A DNA stretch of 64,000 nucleotides. Origin: Arabidopsis thaliana. Taxonomy: Eukaryota > Streptophyta > Magnoliopsida > Brassicales > Brassicaceae. The notes below the pieces were generated by a model that was not told where the DNA came from, ran no database searches, and was given only the letters and a program-made list of their open reading frames with translations. A program made the position numbers and the translations under genes. The stretch spans positions 5,456,101 through 5,520,100 of the forward strand of contig NC_003074.8 of assembly GCF_000001735.4 (NCBI RefSeq), written 5' to 3'. Numbering within the stretch: the first letter of the stretch is position 1; every line of letters starts with the position of its first letter. Positions 1 to 12,412 of this stretch are shown here, in pieces.

Positions 1-412
1 TTGTCAAGGGTATAATTGGAACTTTCAAAATAGTCGGAGAACTAAAAGTTTGGTCTTAATCGGAAAAACATAGAAACACCGTTTCCTCCTCCGCTTCTTC
101 GTCTTTCCGTCGTCCACTGTCTCTCTCTCTCTCTCGCGACGCAGATTTCGATTCGTCGAATATTTTAGCTAATCCTCTCTCTTAATCTCTTTGAACATTT
201 TTCCCCAAATTCGCCGCAGTGAATACTTTCTCTTCCCGTAAATCTCCAAAAATCGAGTTTTTTTTATTACTTCTCAATTGAATTTGCTTCTTCCGATTGA
301 TCTCTTAATTGATTCGCTTGTGGGTTGGATTTGAATCCTCTCTTACTTTCCAAAGGTCATACCTTTTCACAGATCTATCTTTGAAATTGTGAAGAAGAAG
401 AAGAAGAAGACG
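1..412 (+). promoter_or_regulatory. Promoter/5' leader of HRD1A
   Basis: This is the upstream region and 5' untranslated leader of the first gene. It contains a pyrimidine-rich tract with an uninterrupted CT repeat at 121-135, typical of plant 5' leaders. A purine (GAA) run at 391-409 lies just before the start codon. I cannot place a TATA box or the transcription start with confidence, and the promoter may extend beyond the window edge. Confidence 0.5.
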
Positions 413-2594
413 ATGATTCGACTAAGAACATACGCAGGCCTTAGTTTTATGGCAACTTTGGCTGTAATTTATCATGCATTCAGCAGCAGAGGCCAATTTT
501 ACCCTGCGACTGTTTATCTATCAACCTCAAAGATCAGTTTGGTGTTGCTTCTCAATATGTGTTTGGTTCTTATGCTTAGTCTCTGGCATTTGGTCAAATT
601 TGTCTTCTTGGGGTCTCTTAGGGAAGCAGAAGTCGAGAGGCTAAATGAACAAGCTTGGAGAGAACTTATGGAGATTCTCTTTGCCATTACTATCTTTAGA
701 CAAGACTTTTCTAGTGGGTTTCTTCCTTTGGTTGTTACTCTTCTGTTGATCAAGGCTTTACATTGGCTTGCTCAGAAAAGAGTTGAATACATTGAGACTA
801 CTCCTTCTGTCTCTAAGCTTTCTCATTTTCGTATTGTCTCTTTTATGGGTTTCCTTCTTCTTGTGGATAGTTTATTTATGTACAGTTCTATACGCCACTT
901 GATTCAGTCGCGTCAGGCTTCGGTTTCTCTCTTCTTCTCATTCGAGTAAGTTGATTTTCATCTCTCATTCTTAGCAGGACTGAAGACAGTCATACTGGTG
1001 ATATTATGTAGCTGATGATAGGTTTCTGTTGTAGGTATATGATACTGGCGACAACGACTGTTGCTATTTTTGTGAAGTATGTTTTCTATGTCACTGATAT
1101 GTTAATGGATGGTCAATGGGAGAAGAAGCCAGTTTATACTTTCTATCTTGAGCTTATCCGTGACCTGCTTCACTTGTCCATGTATATCTGCTTCTTCTTT
1201 GTCATATTCATGTAAGTTTTTTCATCCATTTTTTTTTGTTCTCAAATTAGATTATTTCAGGAATATATAATGCAGAATGAAACATCTGGGAAAGCAAAGA
1301 TGCTTAGACTTTGTAGAACAAGTTCTTGTTTCTTTGTTAGACTCATTAATATTCTTATTTGCTGTTTAGGAACTATGGCGTGCCTTTGCATTTGTTACGG
1401 GAGCTCTACGAAACCTTCAGAAACTTCCAGATTCGTGTTTCCGATTACCTTCGTTATCGTAAGATCACGTCCAATATGAACGACAGGTTTCCTGATGCAA
1501 CTCCTGAAGAACTTACTGCGTAAGTTTCAGATATCCCATTTATTTTTTTATGACTCCACTGAAAAGTAGACATATTATGAGTTTGGTCTTATGGATCTTG
1601 GATAGTTCTTGGGGAATCTTGTGTTATTGAATGCGTTTTCTTTCTTTTATGCAGAAGTGATGCCACATGTATCATATGCCGTGAAGAGATGACAAATGCG
1701 AAGAAACTAATATGCGGGCATCTCTTTCATGTGCATTGTCTACGATCATGGTTGGAGAGACAGCAGACATGTCCTACTTGCAGAGCACTTGTTGTACCTC
1801 CTGAGAATGCCACCTCTGCAGCTCCAGGCCAACGTGAATTACACCAAGGTTCCCAACAGGGTAAATCATGTTGCCTCACATGCAAATTTGCAATAAAATT
1901 GAAATCTGTTATTTATGCATTATGTGTTGAAATAATTTTTTCCTTTTTAGACTCTTAATATTGGAACAGGAAAGACTAATTATTAGTTTTGTGCAAATTG
2001 AATCAGGTACATCAAGCTCAGGTAACCAGGGCTCTGAAATAAGTTCTTCAGCTGGCGTTTCCAATAATAGTTTGAGCAGGCACCACGCCAGGCTTCAAGC
2101 AGCTGCTTCTGCAGCCTCCGTGTATGGGAAATCAATGGTTTACCCATCTGCAAACACAGTAGCATGGTATGTATTTATCTGTTGACTCCATGCTTGGTCT
2201 CGAGTTGTAGAACAGAGCAAGCGTCAACTGACAAATATGTTTGTCCCTTATGTTAAGGTCGTCGGGAGTTCCTGGAACAGAGCAAGTGTCAACTGAACCA
2301 GATCAAACTCTTCCTCAACACAACCTTCCTGTTGAAAACTCTCATGCCTATGCAAATATGTCGGAGACTAAGCTAGAAGAAATGAGAAAATCTCTGGAAA
2401 CCCACCTCGAGGTATGGTACCTGACTAATGTAATATCTTATATGAAACTCCAGAACAGGTTGTTATATCTTGTCACTGTAAACGTTGTGGTGTAGATTTT
2501 GCGAAACCGACTTCACTTTCTGGAGACGAGGAAACCAGAATCCGCAGGGGAACCAGAGAACAAAGGAAAGTCGGTTGCTGATGCAGCAGAGTGA
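413..2594 (+). CDS. HRD1A: ERAD-associated E3 ubiquitin ligase HRD1A
   Basis: RING-type E3 ligase of the ER membrane. Hrd1/synoviolin family members ubiquitinate misfolded ER proteins during ER-associated degradation. Seven exons join in frame: 413-945, 1035-1211, 1370-1519, 1655-1860, 2007-2166, 2258-2411 and 2496-2594, giving 492 residues. The N-terminal half (about 1-240) is a series of hydrophobic membrane spans. A RING-H2 finger follows at about 292-330, opening with CIICREEM, with the CGHLFHVHC core and closing with CPTC. The C-terminal tail is Ser- and Ala-rich and low in complexity. The first ATG of the leader (413) is used; an upstream in-frame GTG is not a plausible plant start. HRD1A and HRD1B are redundant in Arabidopsis in published work. 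The assignment rests on the membrane block plus RING order and on recognition of the sequence. Confidence 0.95.
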
Positions 2595-3169
2595 ATACAG
2601 TGGAGAAAAAGAAAAACAGAACAAAAGGTAAGTAAGTGAAGCAGAGCAGATAGAGAAAGGAGAAAGAAGATTTGTGGTTCTTCTCAGAAAGACAAAAAAA
2701 ACATGAATATCCCAAAAGTGTACATGTTTTATTATTATTGTTTATTCAGTGTCATAGAAATTAGAAGCTTGAGACTGAAACACAAACAGTTTTTTTTCTT
2801 ACTTTAAAGTAATTGTTGGTTTGCATTTTAACGTGAGATTCTCTATATTAATATAACTCTTGAATGTTCCAATTTTTTAATATAATAAATCTTAATTACA
2901 TAAGCCAGAGAATATTCTTGTTGTATTAATGAAGATGATGCTTGCAACTGTATAAGATTACTGATAACAATAATATAATAATAAAAATAAAATTAAGTTG
3001 GTGGGGAGGGGTAGTTTAGGAAAACTGTAATTGCAGTATTGTTAATTGGTTGTCTCCGTAACTTTTTAACCAATCGTTTAGTATTTTTGTAAATCGCCTC
3101 TCCACCTTGCCCCTGGAGAACCATCACCAAAAAACAGAGCCAAACAAAAAAAAAAATCTAAAAGCATCA
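2595..3169. other. Intergenic: HRD1A 3' region and RABG3C promoter/leader
   Basis: No coding potential is seen. The first part is likely HRD1A 3' untranslated sequence. The middle is AT-rich. A pyrimidine-rich then A-rich leader precedes the RABG3C ATG. Confidence 0.6.
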
Positions 3170-4456
3170 ATGGCTTCTCGGCGGCGAGTGCTTCTGAAGG
3201 TTATAATTCTCGGAGACAGTGGGTAATTATTTTCTTCTTTCGAATATCTCCTGAATGTTCATTCATTCTCTCTGGATTTTGGTTTTTGAAATGAACATTT
3301 TGATCGTTGATTTTGCTCAGGGTTGGGAAGACGTCCTTGATGAATCAGTATGTATTCTCTATACTATAGTCCTCAGGATCTGAAAATTTTCTTGTTATGA
3401 TTCGTTTTTTGTTTTTTAATTTATCTCCTTTGTTAGGTTTGTGAATCGAAAATTCAGTAATCAGTATAAAGCTACCATTGGAGCTGATTTCTTGACCAAA
3501 GAGGTCCAAATTGATGACAGAATCTTCACTTTGCAGGTAATCACCATGTGTGTTATCTAATTATATATATAATGTGACTGATGAGTTTTAGAAACACACA
3601 CTTTAGTTTACATACATACTCTAGTTTTTATGGATTGTCTTTTAAGTGTGTTAGGTTATATAACTCTTTGGTTCTTTGATCTCCAAATACAGATAGAAAT
3701 AAAGTAATTTGTTTTCCCATTGTAGATTTGGGATACTGCAGGGCAAGAGAGGTTCCAAAGTTTGGGTGTTGCTTTCTACCGAGGAGCGGACTGTTGTGTT
3801 CTTGTGAATGATGTCAATGTTATGAAATCCTTTGAAAATCTTAACAACTGGAGGGAAGAGTTCCTGATCCAGGTTCGAACACATATCACTGATTTTTCTC
3901 GATTATTTTCTGTCATATCATATCAGTGATTGATTAATATCTTTATTGATTTGTTTAGGCTAGTCCTTCAGATCCTGAAAACTTCCCCTTCGTTGTCTTG
4001 GGGAACAAGACAGATGTTGACGGTGGAAAGAGTCGAGTGGTAATAACGTCTTTCTTTTCGTTTTCTCTCAAGTTAGTAAGAATGTCAGAGTTTTACTTAT
4101 TAATGCTTAAGGCACTTCATCTTCAGGTTACTGAGAAGAAAGCAAAATCTTGGTGTGCATCCAAGGGAAACATTCCTTACTTCGAGACTTCGGCCAAAGA
4201 TGGAGTCAATGTTGATGCAGCTTTCGAATGCATTGCCAAAAATGCTCTCAAGAATGAACCTGAAGAAGAAGTGTAAGTCCAACACTTTAGCTAACAAGAA
4301 CCTAAATCATCTCAACTCTGACCTTGCATTGCCATCACATTGAGTTTATCTTTGAACTTTTCTCGTTTGTTTGTTTAAATGCCTCGCAGGTACCTTCCGG
4401 ACACCATTGATGTAGCTGGGGCTCGGCAACAAAGATCAACTGGGTGCGAATGCTAA
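3170..4456 (+). CDS. RABG3C: Rab7-type small GTPase RABG3c
   Basis: Small GTPase of the Rab7/RABG3 clade, which controls late endosome to vacuole traffic and fusion at the tonoplast. Exons 3170-3222, 3321-3347, 3437-3536, 3726-3872, 3959-4039, 4127-4272 and 4390-4456 give 206 residues, the usual length. All nucleotide-binding motifs are present: P-loop GDSGVGKTS, switch region [23 protein letters not shown] and the TSAK box. The protein ends in Cys-Glu-Cys, the double-cysteine signal for geranylgeranylation and membrane attachment. The second exon is only 27 nt. The gene converges with PDIL1-6, the stop codons lying about 400 bp apart. Assignment to the RABG3 clade is firm; the exact paralogue letter is from memory. 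Confidence 0.95.
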
Positions 4457-4854
4457 CCAACTTTGTTGCATGGTTTATTAGAAAGAACATGTGTTTTAAG
4501 GAGAGACCTTTTTAGTTTCTTTGGCATTATTGTGATGTGTATCAATTAGCATACGCACCTTTGTTTTGGATTACAGAATCAAAAACGAATTTTGGTCACC
4601 TGTTCATTCTTAATCTCTTCAGCTTGTCGTAATCTTCATTTCAATGTAGTAGTGAGAAGAAAAAATAATCAAACCTTAAGATAAAAACAAAATTTCTCAA
4701 CTTTGCTATATTTCTTCTGGTAATATAAGTAAAGTAACAATGTGATTTCTATCTTTCCTCTTCTAAGTCTTTATGTGTCCTTACATCAAAAGCTCCATTA
4801 CATTTTCGACAAACAACTATTAATTTGATCCCTAACTCAGATTTCAGATGGCTT
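4457..4854. other. Convergent intergenic space (3' ends of RABG3C and PDIL1-6)
   Basis: This AT-rich spacer should hold the 3' untranslated regions of both flanking genes, which are transcribed toward each other. No reading frame or RNA gene is supported. Confidence 0.6.
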
Positions 4855-7566
4855 CTATAACTCATCTTTACCAGACTGATCCTTCCATTTCAACTCTTTG
4901 TTGATTAAAACAGCCATATCCTTCGCACTGGATTTCGTCGAAAGCTTTAACTGCGCAACACAACAGTGTAAGAAAAAAGCTACGTGGAGGAAAGAAGAAC
5001 TGAAGATATAAAAGAAGAGCCCTCTCAAAATAGTATTACCGGATTCTCCTTTTCACCAGTCTTGTAAAGCAAGATTGTCGGGTAATCATCAACCTGGATC
5101 AACCATCACATACATACACCATCATGATCATGGAAATATCCAATTATAATCACATGATAGGGATCATCTCTTACCGTTAGCTTAGGATGCTCGTTTGCAG
5201 AAGCGTCTATCCTTGCAAAGACAAGATTTTCAAACCCTTTAAAGTGTTGCGACAACTTCTCAACCTGTTTACTCAGAGCCTCACAGTTAATACACCATGG
5301 TGTGTGCACCTGTTTCAATGATCGTACTCAATGTTACATTCACTTTTATCAGTTCCTTTGATAAGAGTTTTGGTTCAGAAGAAGAGTTCCATTCACAGAC
5401 CTCAAGAAGAACATTCTCGCTGCTCCTCAAGACCACTTCATCAAAAGTCCTGCCGACCACAGCCACTACGCTTGCATTTTGCTGCAGATTTGACGAACCA
5501 TAAGCAAGATTAGTACTACCCCAAGATGACTTTTAGAAGAGAATATATTATCATACTCACATTATCTGGAATAGGCTGTGACTTATAGTAAGCTGAAACA
5601 GTTCCATGAGCAAGTCCGAAACAAAATTCCTACATTCAAAAATTCAATATAGATGACATCAATGAGTATTCTAAATGTCTACGAAGGAAATAAAAGTTCT
5701 GAGAAAGTTAGTACTTCTATATTGCTAGGAGATGGATCCGACTCAAGCAAATACTTGGAGTTCAGGTTGTTGTCGAATGCAGCAACCTGTTAAAGAACTT
5801 AATATTAATCCCTCTTGTAGCTTTATCAGTAAATCAAGAAATACATAGCCTGCAAGTATTTCAGAAAACTTACAACAGTTTTCTTTGCATCTTCTATCCC
5901 GAATAATGTCAAGAATGGCATTGCGAGGTTTTCGTTTGATATGTCAATATATATCAACATAAGCTGCACGGTATTAGCATAAACATAAATACAAGAGAGA
6001 GTGGGTTTACTAAATCCATTTGGCTTTTACTAAGAGATTTGATATTGGAAAATACCTTTGATTTGAACTTTCTTGCAATATCTTCTAGAGGCTGAGCTAG
6101 ACTTTCAAAGTCATCAGTCTTCGAAAAGACCATAACCTAACCAAGAATATTATGCCACAACTGTGTAAGCCAATATAACATAACAATTAACAACCAACAG
6201 AGATAGAATGGAAACACATCAGATACAAGGTGAAAATGATAAACCATCTCACCTGAAGCTTGACTGGACTGGAGTAAACACGAACGGTGTTGGATTCAGT
6301 CAATTTTGTAACCAAAGGGAATTTATTACTGTTCAGAAATTCCACTATCTTCTCGGCTTGGCAAGGTCCATCTGCATGGCCAGTACATAAGATTCATAAT
6401 TTGGACAATAGTATACCACACAATAGGTTTCTATTACTGTTCACAATAGGTTTTTGCATACTCCAAAACAAAATTGACAAAATAACCACTTTTTCATACT
6501 TATAACCAATTCTCAGGATGTAAATAAGAGGGGAAAGTTTATGATAATAACAGAAACCTATTAACATTAAGGAGCTTACCATATGAAGTATACTTTTCAG
6601 CCTCAGTTTTAACCAATCCAACAAACACATTGTTGGTTTTAAGGTTAGGGAAGAGAAGCTTAGCAACATCAATGCTGCTTGTTTCTACAAACTGGATTTC
6701 ATTGTCTAACGACGCAGCTTTTACAAATTCATCATGTCCAGAAGAATCCTGAGCAAACAAGGTATCGAAAAACACATTACATAAAACCAGTCTTACTCTA
6801 AACAAACAAATCTATCCAAGGATCACAATCTGAAGAATACCTCAGACTTTTCGAATAGACCGAGAATGAAAGTATGATGCTTCTTCAGAAATCCTGAAGC
6901 TTCATCAACTGTATCAAGTTTAATAGTAGACGCACCAGTCTTCTTTTGCACCCAAATCACTATCTCCTCTCTAAACACAACACAAGACCAACATTTCAAT
7001 AAAAATCTGAACTTCAAACACAACAATCCATTAAAAGCTCAAGACTTTGCAACTTACGAGGAAAATCCACCAGTGTAAGACTGAGATGTGCCATTAACAA
7101 ACAGAAGAAGCGTTGGGAAACCTTTAATCTCAAGCTGAGACGCCACTTTCGAATACCTCTCGCCGTCAATCTTCGCCATCAAAACCGAACTACCAATTTC
7201 CTTCAAATCCGTCGCCGCCTCCGCAAATCTCGGCATTAGCTCAGCACTCCTCGCACACCACGGCGCGTAACCTAAAACCATCACATACTCATTCCCATCA
7301 ATCAATCGCTTCGTATTGTCTCCGTTGAGTTCCACAACGATCCGCTGCGCCTTGCTCACCGTCTCCGCTTCAGATTGTTGCTCTGGTCTCTCTTCCTGCA
7401 ATTGTTCGTCAACCGCAAGGAGCTGCTCTAGATCGTCTAATTCTTCCTCGGATCCGGCTTCGACGGCGACATCAGAGGAACGAGCAACGAAGATTAAGAA
7501 ACTGAGGAGCAAAAGGAAAGTGAACAAGATTGAAAATTTGGAATTGGGTTTTGGTTTCGTCAACAT
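4855..7566 (-). CDS. PDIL1-6: Protein disulfide isomerase-like 1-6 (ER)
   Basis: Thioredoxin-fold protein of the ER lumen, expected to act in disulfide formation, isomerisation or chaperoning. Twelve exons, in transcript order: 7566-7058, 6970-6841, 6748-6580, 6371-6253, 6136-6056, 5963-5874, 5786-5715, 5629-5561, 5481-5401, 5309-5175, 5093-5040 and 4950-4855. They encode 534 residues. A hydrophobic signal peptide lies at about 10-28, followed by an acidic spacer. The first thioredoxin-like active site (103-107) reads WCARS, so its second cysteine is replaced by Ser107. The C-terminal domain has WCINC (445-449) with both cysteines. The chain ends in KDEL, the ER-retrieval signal. One CxxS and one CxxC site suggest unequal redox roles, as in the PDIL1-5/1-6 pair. 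Confidence 0.95.
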
Positions 7567-8934
7567 GATTGTTACTGGGTTTTGGTCGGATTTTGAAAAG
7601 CGGAGGAAGAAGTGATCGTTCAGAAATGAAGAGAAAGATCGGAGGAGTGTTTCTGATTCTAAATCTCACCATGTTTTACGGCGGGAGCTTAAGTAATCAT
7701 TAATGGAAACTTTTGATTAAACAAATCTTTTTGTTTTGAATATTGACCAGTAAATAATAAATATGATGAAATCATTTGGTTTCCAAAAACAGAACAAATA
7801 AATTATTTTCTAAAATTTTTGTAAAAAAAAAATCTAATTACTGCAAAAATTATTCAATAGTCAACCATTATTGAATTCAGGTTGGTTCTTGCACACGAAC
7901 TTTTTAACCACTAAACCATCATAACTTAGAGTTATGATTTAATTAACACATCTTTAATAATTTCTTTTAAAGTCATGCTACTATAGTTTGACTAAATATT
8001 TGTTTCAAAATCGTGTTATTACATGCAATGCAATACGAACATATCAACAAAAATCTATATTAAAGTACTACATGGTGTTTGAGCTTGTTTGTTCAAGACA
8101 AATCACCCTCGTCTTATGTGCGCATTGAGTTGCAAAGTGCAATAATCAATAATCCATTAGATATGGGAATCACGAATAGCGGCAAGAAGTCTTATTGAAG
8201 GGTATGGGCTTATTACTAGCAACATCAATGACAAATGTGCATGAGATTCGCTTTGTGTGCCAAATTATATAACCAAATTGTAAGAAAACATTATTAGGAA
8301 TGATAATTTCATTTTTGTTGGTCCTAGTTGCTATAAAGTATTCTTATTTCAAATCAAAAATGTATGACTTAAAGGGTTGGGCCTTAGTTTGGTCGGCCCA
8401 TTTAGCAACAAACAAGAAACAGAGACGCATTATTCTGATCACATGCAGGTTTCAGAACTCCCAAAATCAGAATTTGATATATATGAGCCTCTCCATCGTT
8501 ATCCTATCAATCAGAGGTCTGAAAACGACGTGGACACACGTCAGACACATCATTCCTACTACTCTGATGACTCATCAGCTCACCCTATTTTCTTACTGCT
8601 CTTATCGTAGTTATCAAACTCACAACATAGCCGATCCATTTATGACTTCAGACTTACTATGTACTCTCTTCAAAAATTGTGACCAAAACAAAAGTTAAAG
8701 ATAAGAAGAACGAAGAAGAATAAGCAAGATTTTCTTATCTAGATATCTGCAAGGTAATAATACAGTTCCTTAAACTCAGGAAGAAAAGAGAAAACGACAG
8801 AGGCAGAACATGTGGAGATTCTCTCCCTAAAACCTGTCCAAAACGTGACGTACAATTCATTTTTATCTTCTCCTTACGAGTTATCTTCTCTATTTTTGTT
8901 TTAATATAGAAATTTTGAGTCTTTGAGTAAAAAG
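7567..8934. other. Divergent promoter region between PDIL1-6 and dynein light chain gene
   Basis: The two flanking genes are transcribed away from each other. The stretch is AT-rich and has several short open frames without protein-like composition. A short perfect hairpin (9-nt arms) lies at 7918-7938. A pair of site II elements sits near 8.4 kb (listed separately). Confidence 0.55.
8378..8400. promoter_or_regulatory. Paired site II elements (TGGGCC / GGCCCA)
   Basis: TGGGCC at 8378-8383 and GGCCCA at 8395-8400 form an inverted pair. Such site II motifs bind TCP factors and are common in promoters of growth-related plant genes. They lie about 540 bp upstream of the dynein light chain start and 810 bp upstream of the PDIL1-6 start, so the target gene is uncertain. 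Confidence 0.45.
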
Positions 8935-9295
8935 ATGTTGGAAGGGAAAGCGAAGGTGGAAGAGACAGACATGCCTGTGAAGATGCAAATGCAAGCAATG
9001 AAGATTGCTTCTCAATCTCTCGATCTTTTTGATGTCTTTGATTCTATATCCATCGCTGCTCACATCAAGAAGGTTAGTAGTCTTGTTTCTTGTTCTTTTC
9101 TAGCTAAAAATCATATATAAAAGTTGGTGTTATTTTTTTTAAAAAAATCAGGAGTTCGATGAGAGATATGGAAGTGGATGGCAATGTGTCGTGGGAACCA
9201 ATTTTGGGTGTTTCTTCACACATTCTAAAGGAACTTTCATCTATTTTCATTTGGGGACTCTCAACTTCCTCATCTTCAAAGGCGCCACTCTTTAG
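8935..9295 (+). CDS. Dynein light chain type 1 (LC8-like) family protein
   Basis: Small LC8/DYNLL-type protein. Flowering plants lack cytoplasmic dynein heavy chains, so plant members are thought to act as dimerisation hubs for other proteins. Two exons (8935-9072, 9152-9295) encode 93 residues, the usual length. The C-terminal half has the family core, with WQCVVGTNFG and a strand resembling YFHLGTLNFLIFKG, which forms the dimer/peptide groove. ATG 8935 is chosen because it is the first in-frame ATG after the leader and gives the usual family length. A polyadenylation-like AATAAA lies at 9411-9416. I recall this as At3g16120; no established symbol is known to me. Confidence 0.9.
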
Positions 9296-10046
9296 TTTCT
9301 TCTAAACCACATCCATGTTTCATTTCCTTTTCTTTTAACCTCAAAGTAGCTTTGTCTGTGTAGGAAGAAGCTGTTCTTTTTTTCTTTTTCTGTTAACAGA
9401 TCTTGTTTCCAATAAAATTGTAAGATGTTGTATTATTTTGGGATTATATGAGTGGTTAATGAAGATAAACGGCTTATGGGATTAATTAAGAGAGATATAA
9501 CGAAACTATAGACAAAAAGATTATTACATCAAATAATTGAATTAGAATTATAAAAATCTAAAGTAATTTAGTACTAAATTACTTATAAAAACTATAATAT
9601 TACATATAAAGCTAAAAAGTTCAAAATTTATCTCTTAAACAGTCAAACATTCAAATTCGATTAAGTGTACAAATATTCCGTGATACAATTTAAAAATAGT
9701 AAAGTGAAAAAGTTCAAATTTTATGTTTTTTTTTTTTCTAAATGTAAGCACAGCATCTTATAATCCTAAATTTGTTTACATAACTGTAAATGATAAAAAT
9801 CGAGGAAAGTTTGGACAACAAATCGGTTAGTTAGTTAGGAATCTAATGAGGCAAAAGGAGGAAAAAAAACAAAGCATCAAACAGAAGTCAATCTCAAAAA
9901 GCTATTCTGGATTTGCCTTTGCAGTCGAGTGTTATTATTATACCACACGGTTTCGTTCTTGTGTTTTAACAAGTTTTTTTTTCTTAATTCTTCTTTACAT
10001 ACACATCAAACAACTCTGTTTTTTCTCTTGTTTTGTTTCTTTCATT
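9296..10046. other. Intergenic: 3' region of dynein light chain, promoter/leader of ROPGEF13
   Basis: AT-rich spacer with no supported gene. From 9846 to the ROPGEF13 start an open frame runs in the same frame as the gene (ATG at 9846), but it encodes a Phe/Tyr-rich, unlikely peptide. I treat it as leader sequence. Confidence 0.5.
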
Positions 10047-12412
10047 ATGTCTCTCCCGCCTAAAAACTCCTCTTTGTTTCAAGAGGAGAAAACAGAGAGA
10101 TTCAAAAACAGAGAACCTCTCCTTAGATTTAAGAAAATCATGGAAATGGTGAAAGCGAGTGAGAAAGAACATGAAAAGTACAAGCCGAAATTGTTCGATT
10201 TAGAGAACGTGAAGAAGAAGAACTCATCTTCAAGGCATTTCAAGAGATGGAACTCAGATTCCGCCTTGAGAATTGAAGATCCAGACATTGATGATGGCAC
10301 TGTTTTCAAGAAAACCGCGACCTCCAGCATCCAGCCAATTCTACCGGTTCTGGCTATGGATGAGCAACCTCAGCCGCGTGAAGCAACTGATGAAGAATCA
10401 CAGAAAGATTCAGGCAAGAGAGAAATCATTAGTCCATGCTTAAAACCTTATTATTTGATTAATGAGTAATATTATAGGTTTCTTGGGATGCAAGCTACAA
10501 CAGTAAATATTATAGGTTTGAGGCTCGTGGGTCGCGAGCTAACACAAATGAGAGATTCATAAGAGTCGCTCATGTTATTGAATTATTTGTTCAGGTTTCC
10601 TAGGTTATAATGAGAAATTCACTAGAGACCAAGTTATCTTGAGATTCCGTGGATTGCAAGCTAAGTCGTGTTATTTTGCATATGTTACAGAATTGGAGCA
10701 GATGAAAGATAAGTTTGCAAAATTGCTTTTAGGAGAAGACATGTCAGGAGGGAGCAAAGGCGTTTCTTCAGCGTTAGCATTATCAAACGCAATCACAAAT
10801 CTTGCAGCTTCTGCGTTTGGAGAAATACGGCGTTTAGAGGCAATATCCGAGGATAAAAAAGAACGATGGAGAAGAGAAATCGGATGGCTTCTCTCTGTTA
10901 CTGATCATATAGTTGAATTCTCTCCAACACACCAAACTAACGAGGATGGATCTTCCATGGAGGTTTCTTACCATTCTTATTATAGTTTTCTGATAGAAAG
11001 TTTTGTTTCTGTGTGTGTCTGAATCTGAATCTTTTCTTGTAGGTAATGACTACAAAACAAAGAACTGATCTTGTCTCCAACATTCCTTCTCTAAAGAAAC
11101 TCGATGAAATGCTCCTCGTAAGTCAAAACAAATACTTATAATTGTTTCTCTGTGTTTGCATCAAAAGGATCTTAGGTTGTAAAATGTCACAAATTCTGTA
11201 GGATTGTCTTGATAAATTCAAAGATCAGGATGAGTTTTACTACGTCACACCCGGTTCTCCGGAATCTGAAAACAGTAACTCGACCAGGAACGATGATAAA
11301 TGGTGGCTTCCGATTGTAAAAGTTCCACCTAAAGGCTTATCAGAAACTTTGAAAAGGTTTTTACTAAGTCAAAGAGAGTGTGTGTGCCAAGTGCTTAATT
11401 CCGCAATGGCCATAAACTCTCAAGTTCTTACTGAAATGGAGATCCCTGAGAGCTACATCGACTCACTTCCTAAGGTATAAACTCTCTATACCCTAAACCC
11501 TTTAGTCCAAGACCTATCAACACATCAAGAATTGATTCCCTTATGATTTGGTATGCTTATTGATGTGTGTTTTTCTTTAACTTAACAGAAAGGGAGAGCT
11601 AGTCTTGGAGACATGATCTATAGAATGATAACATTAGAGATGTTTGATGCAGAGCAATTTCTTCTTGAAATGGATTTATCATCTGAGCACAAGATTCTTG
11701 ATTTAAAGAACAAATTCGAAGCTTCGGTTGTTATATGGCAGAGAAAGATAGTGCAAATAGACAACAAGTCATCGTCTCCGTGGAGTACGAATTTGAGTAT
11801 GGATAAGAGACAACAGTTAGAAGAAAGAGCAGCAACCATTTTGCAACTTATCAAACAAGAATTCCCAGGGATCTCTCAATCCACACTTGACATCAGCAAG
11901 ATTCAATTCAACAGAGTAATCAATCATATAACTTTATATTAAAGTCACATTAGACATATAATTGTTTGTCTTCTGTTTTACGAAAATCATTAATTTGTTT
12001 TTTTTTGCAGGATATAGGGTTAGCTATAGTGGAGAGTTATTCGAGAATTCTTGAAAGCTTGGCTCACACGGTAATGTCAAGAATAGAAGATGTTCTTGAA
12101 GCTGATCAGCTAACACAAAACCCTGAGCTCGCGATGTGTAAGATCCATATAGTGAAGGAAACAGAGAGTCCAGAGAAGGAAGAAGAGCCAAATTTTTGTC
12201 TTTTAGAAGATAGACCTAAAAAGCAGAAGCCTACCATTTCACTATCTGAGGTAATGCAATGGAATATCGAAACCAATGAACCGAGGAAAGAAAAGAGCGA
12301 CAAGAAACTTTTAACCAGAGTGTCAAGCATGATCATGTCTAACAACAAGAAGACTACTTATCTTGAATCTCTTGGAACCACAAGAAGTCCAACCGCGGGG
12401 CGATACTCTTGA
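10047..12412 (+). CDS. ROPGEF13: Rop guanine nucleotide exchange factor 13 (PRONE domain)
   Basis: PRONE-type exchange factor that activates plant Rho GTPases (ROPs) at the plasma membrane. Exons 10047-10413, 10691-10962, 11043-11117, 11202-11474, 11589-11915 and 12011-12412 give about 571 residues. The variable N-terminus (1-122) is charged. The PRONE domain runs from about 123 (ELEQMKDKFAKLLLGEDMSG) to about 480, with conserved blocks such as WWLP, RECVCQVLNSAMAINSQVL and DIGLAIVESYSRILESLA. The C-terminal tail is variable. Intron 1 uses a GC donor (AG|GCAAGA); no GT donor keeps the frame there, and read-through stops at 10469. The start at 10047 gives a sensible N-terminus, but ATGs at 9846 (in frame, upstream) and downstream cannot be excluded. 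The gene converges on PSAH1, stop codons 157 bp apart. Confidence 0.9.

Noticed and set aside
8300-8698. 132-codon open frame upstream of the dynein light chain gene
   Set aside because: No family resemblance, overlaps promoter elements, and starts far from any recognised leader.
9846-10046. In-frame upstream ATG extending ROPGEF13 by 67 codons
   Set aside because: The extra peptide is Phe/Tyr/Cys-rich and unlike other RopGEF N-termini; it reads like leader DNA.
10639-10690. Open frame running into the PRONE exon from upstream
   Set aside because: It is intron sequence; a clear TATGTTACAG acceptor at 10690 starts the exon in the right frame.
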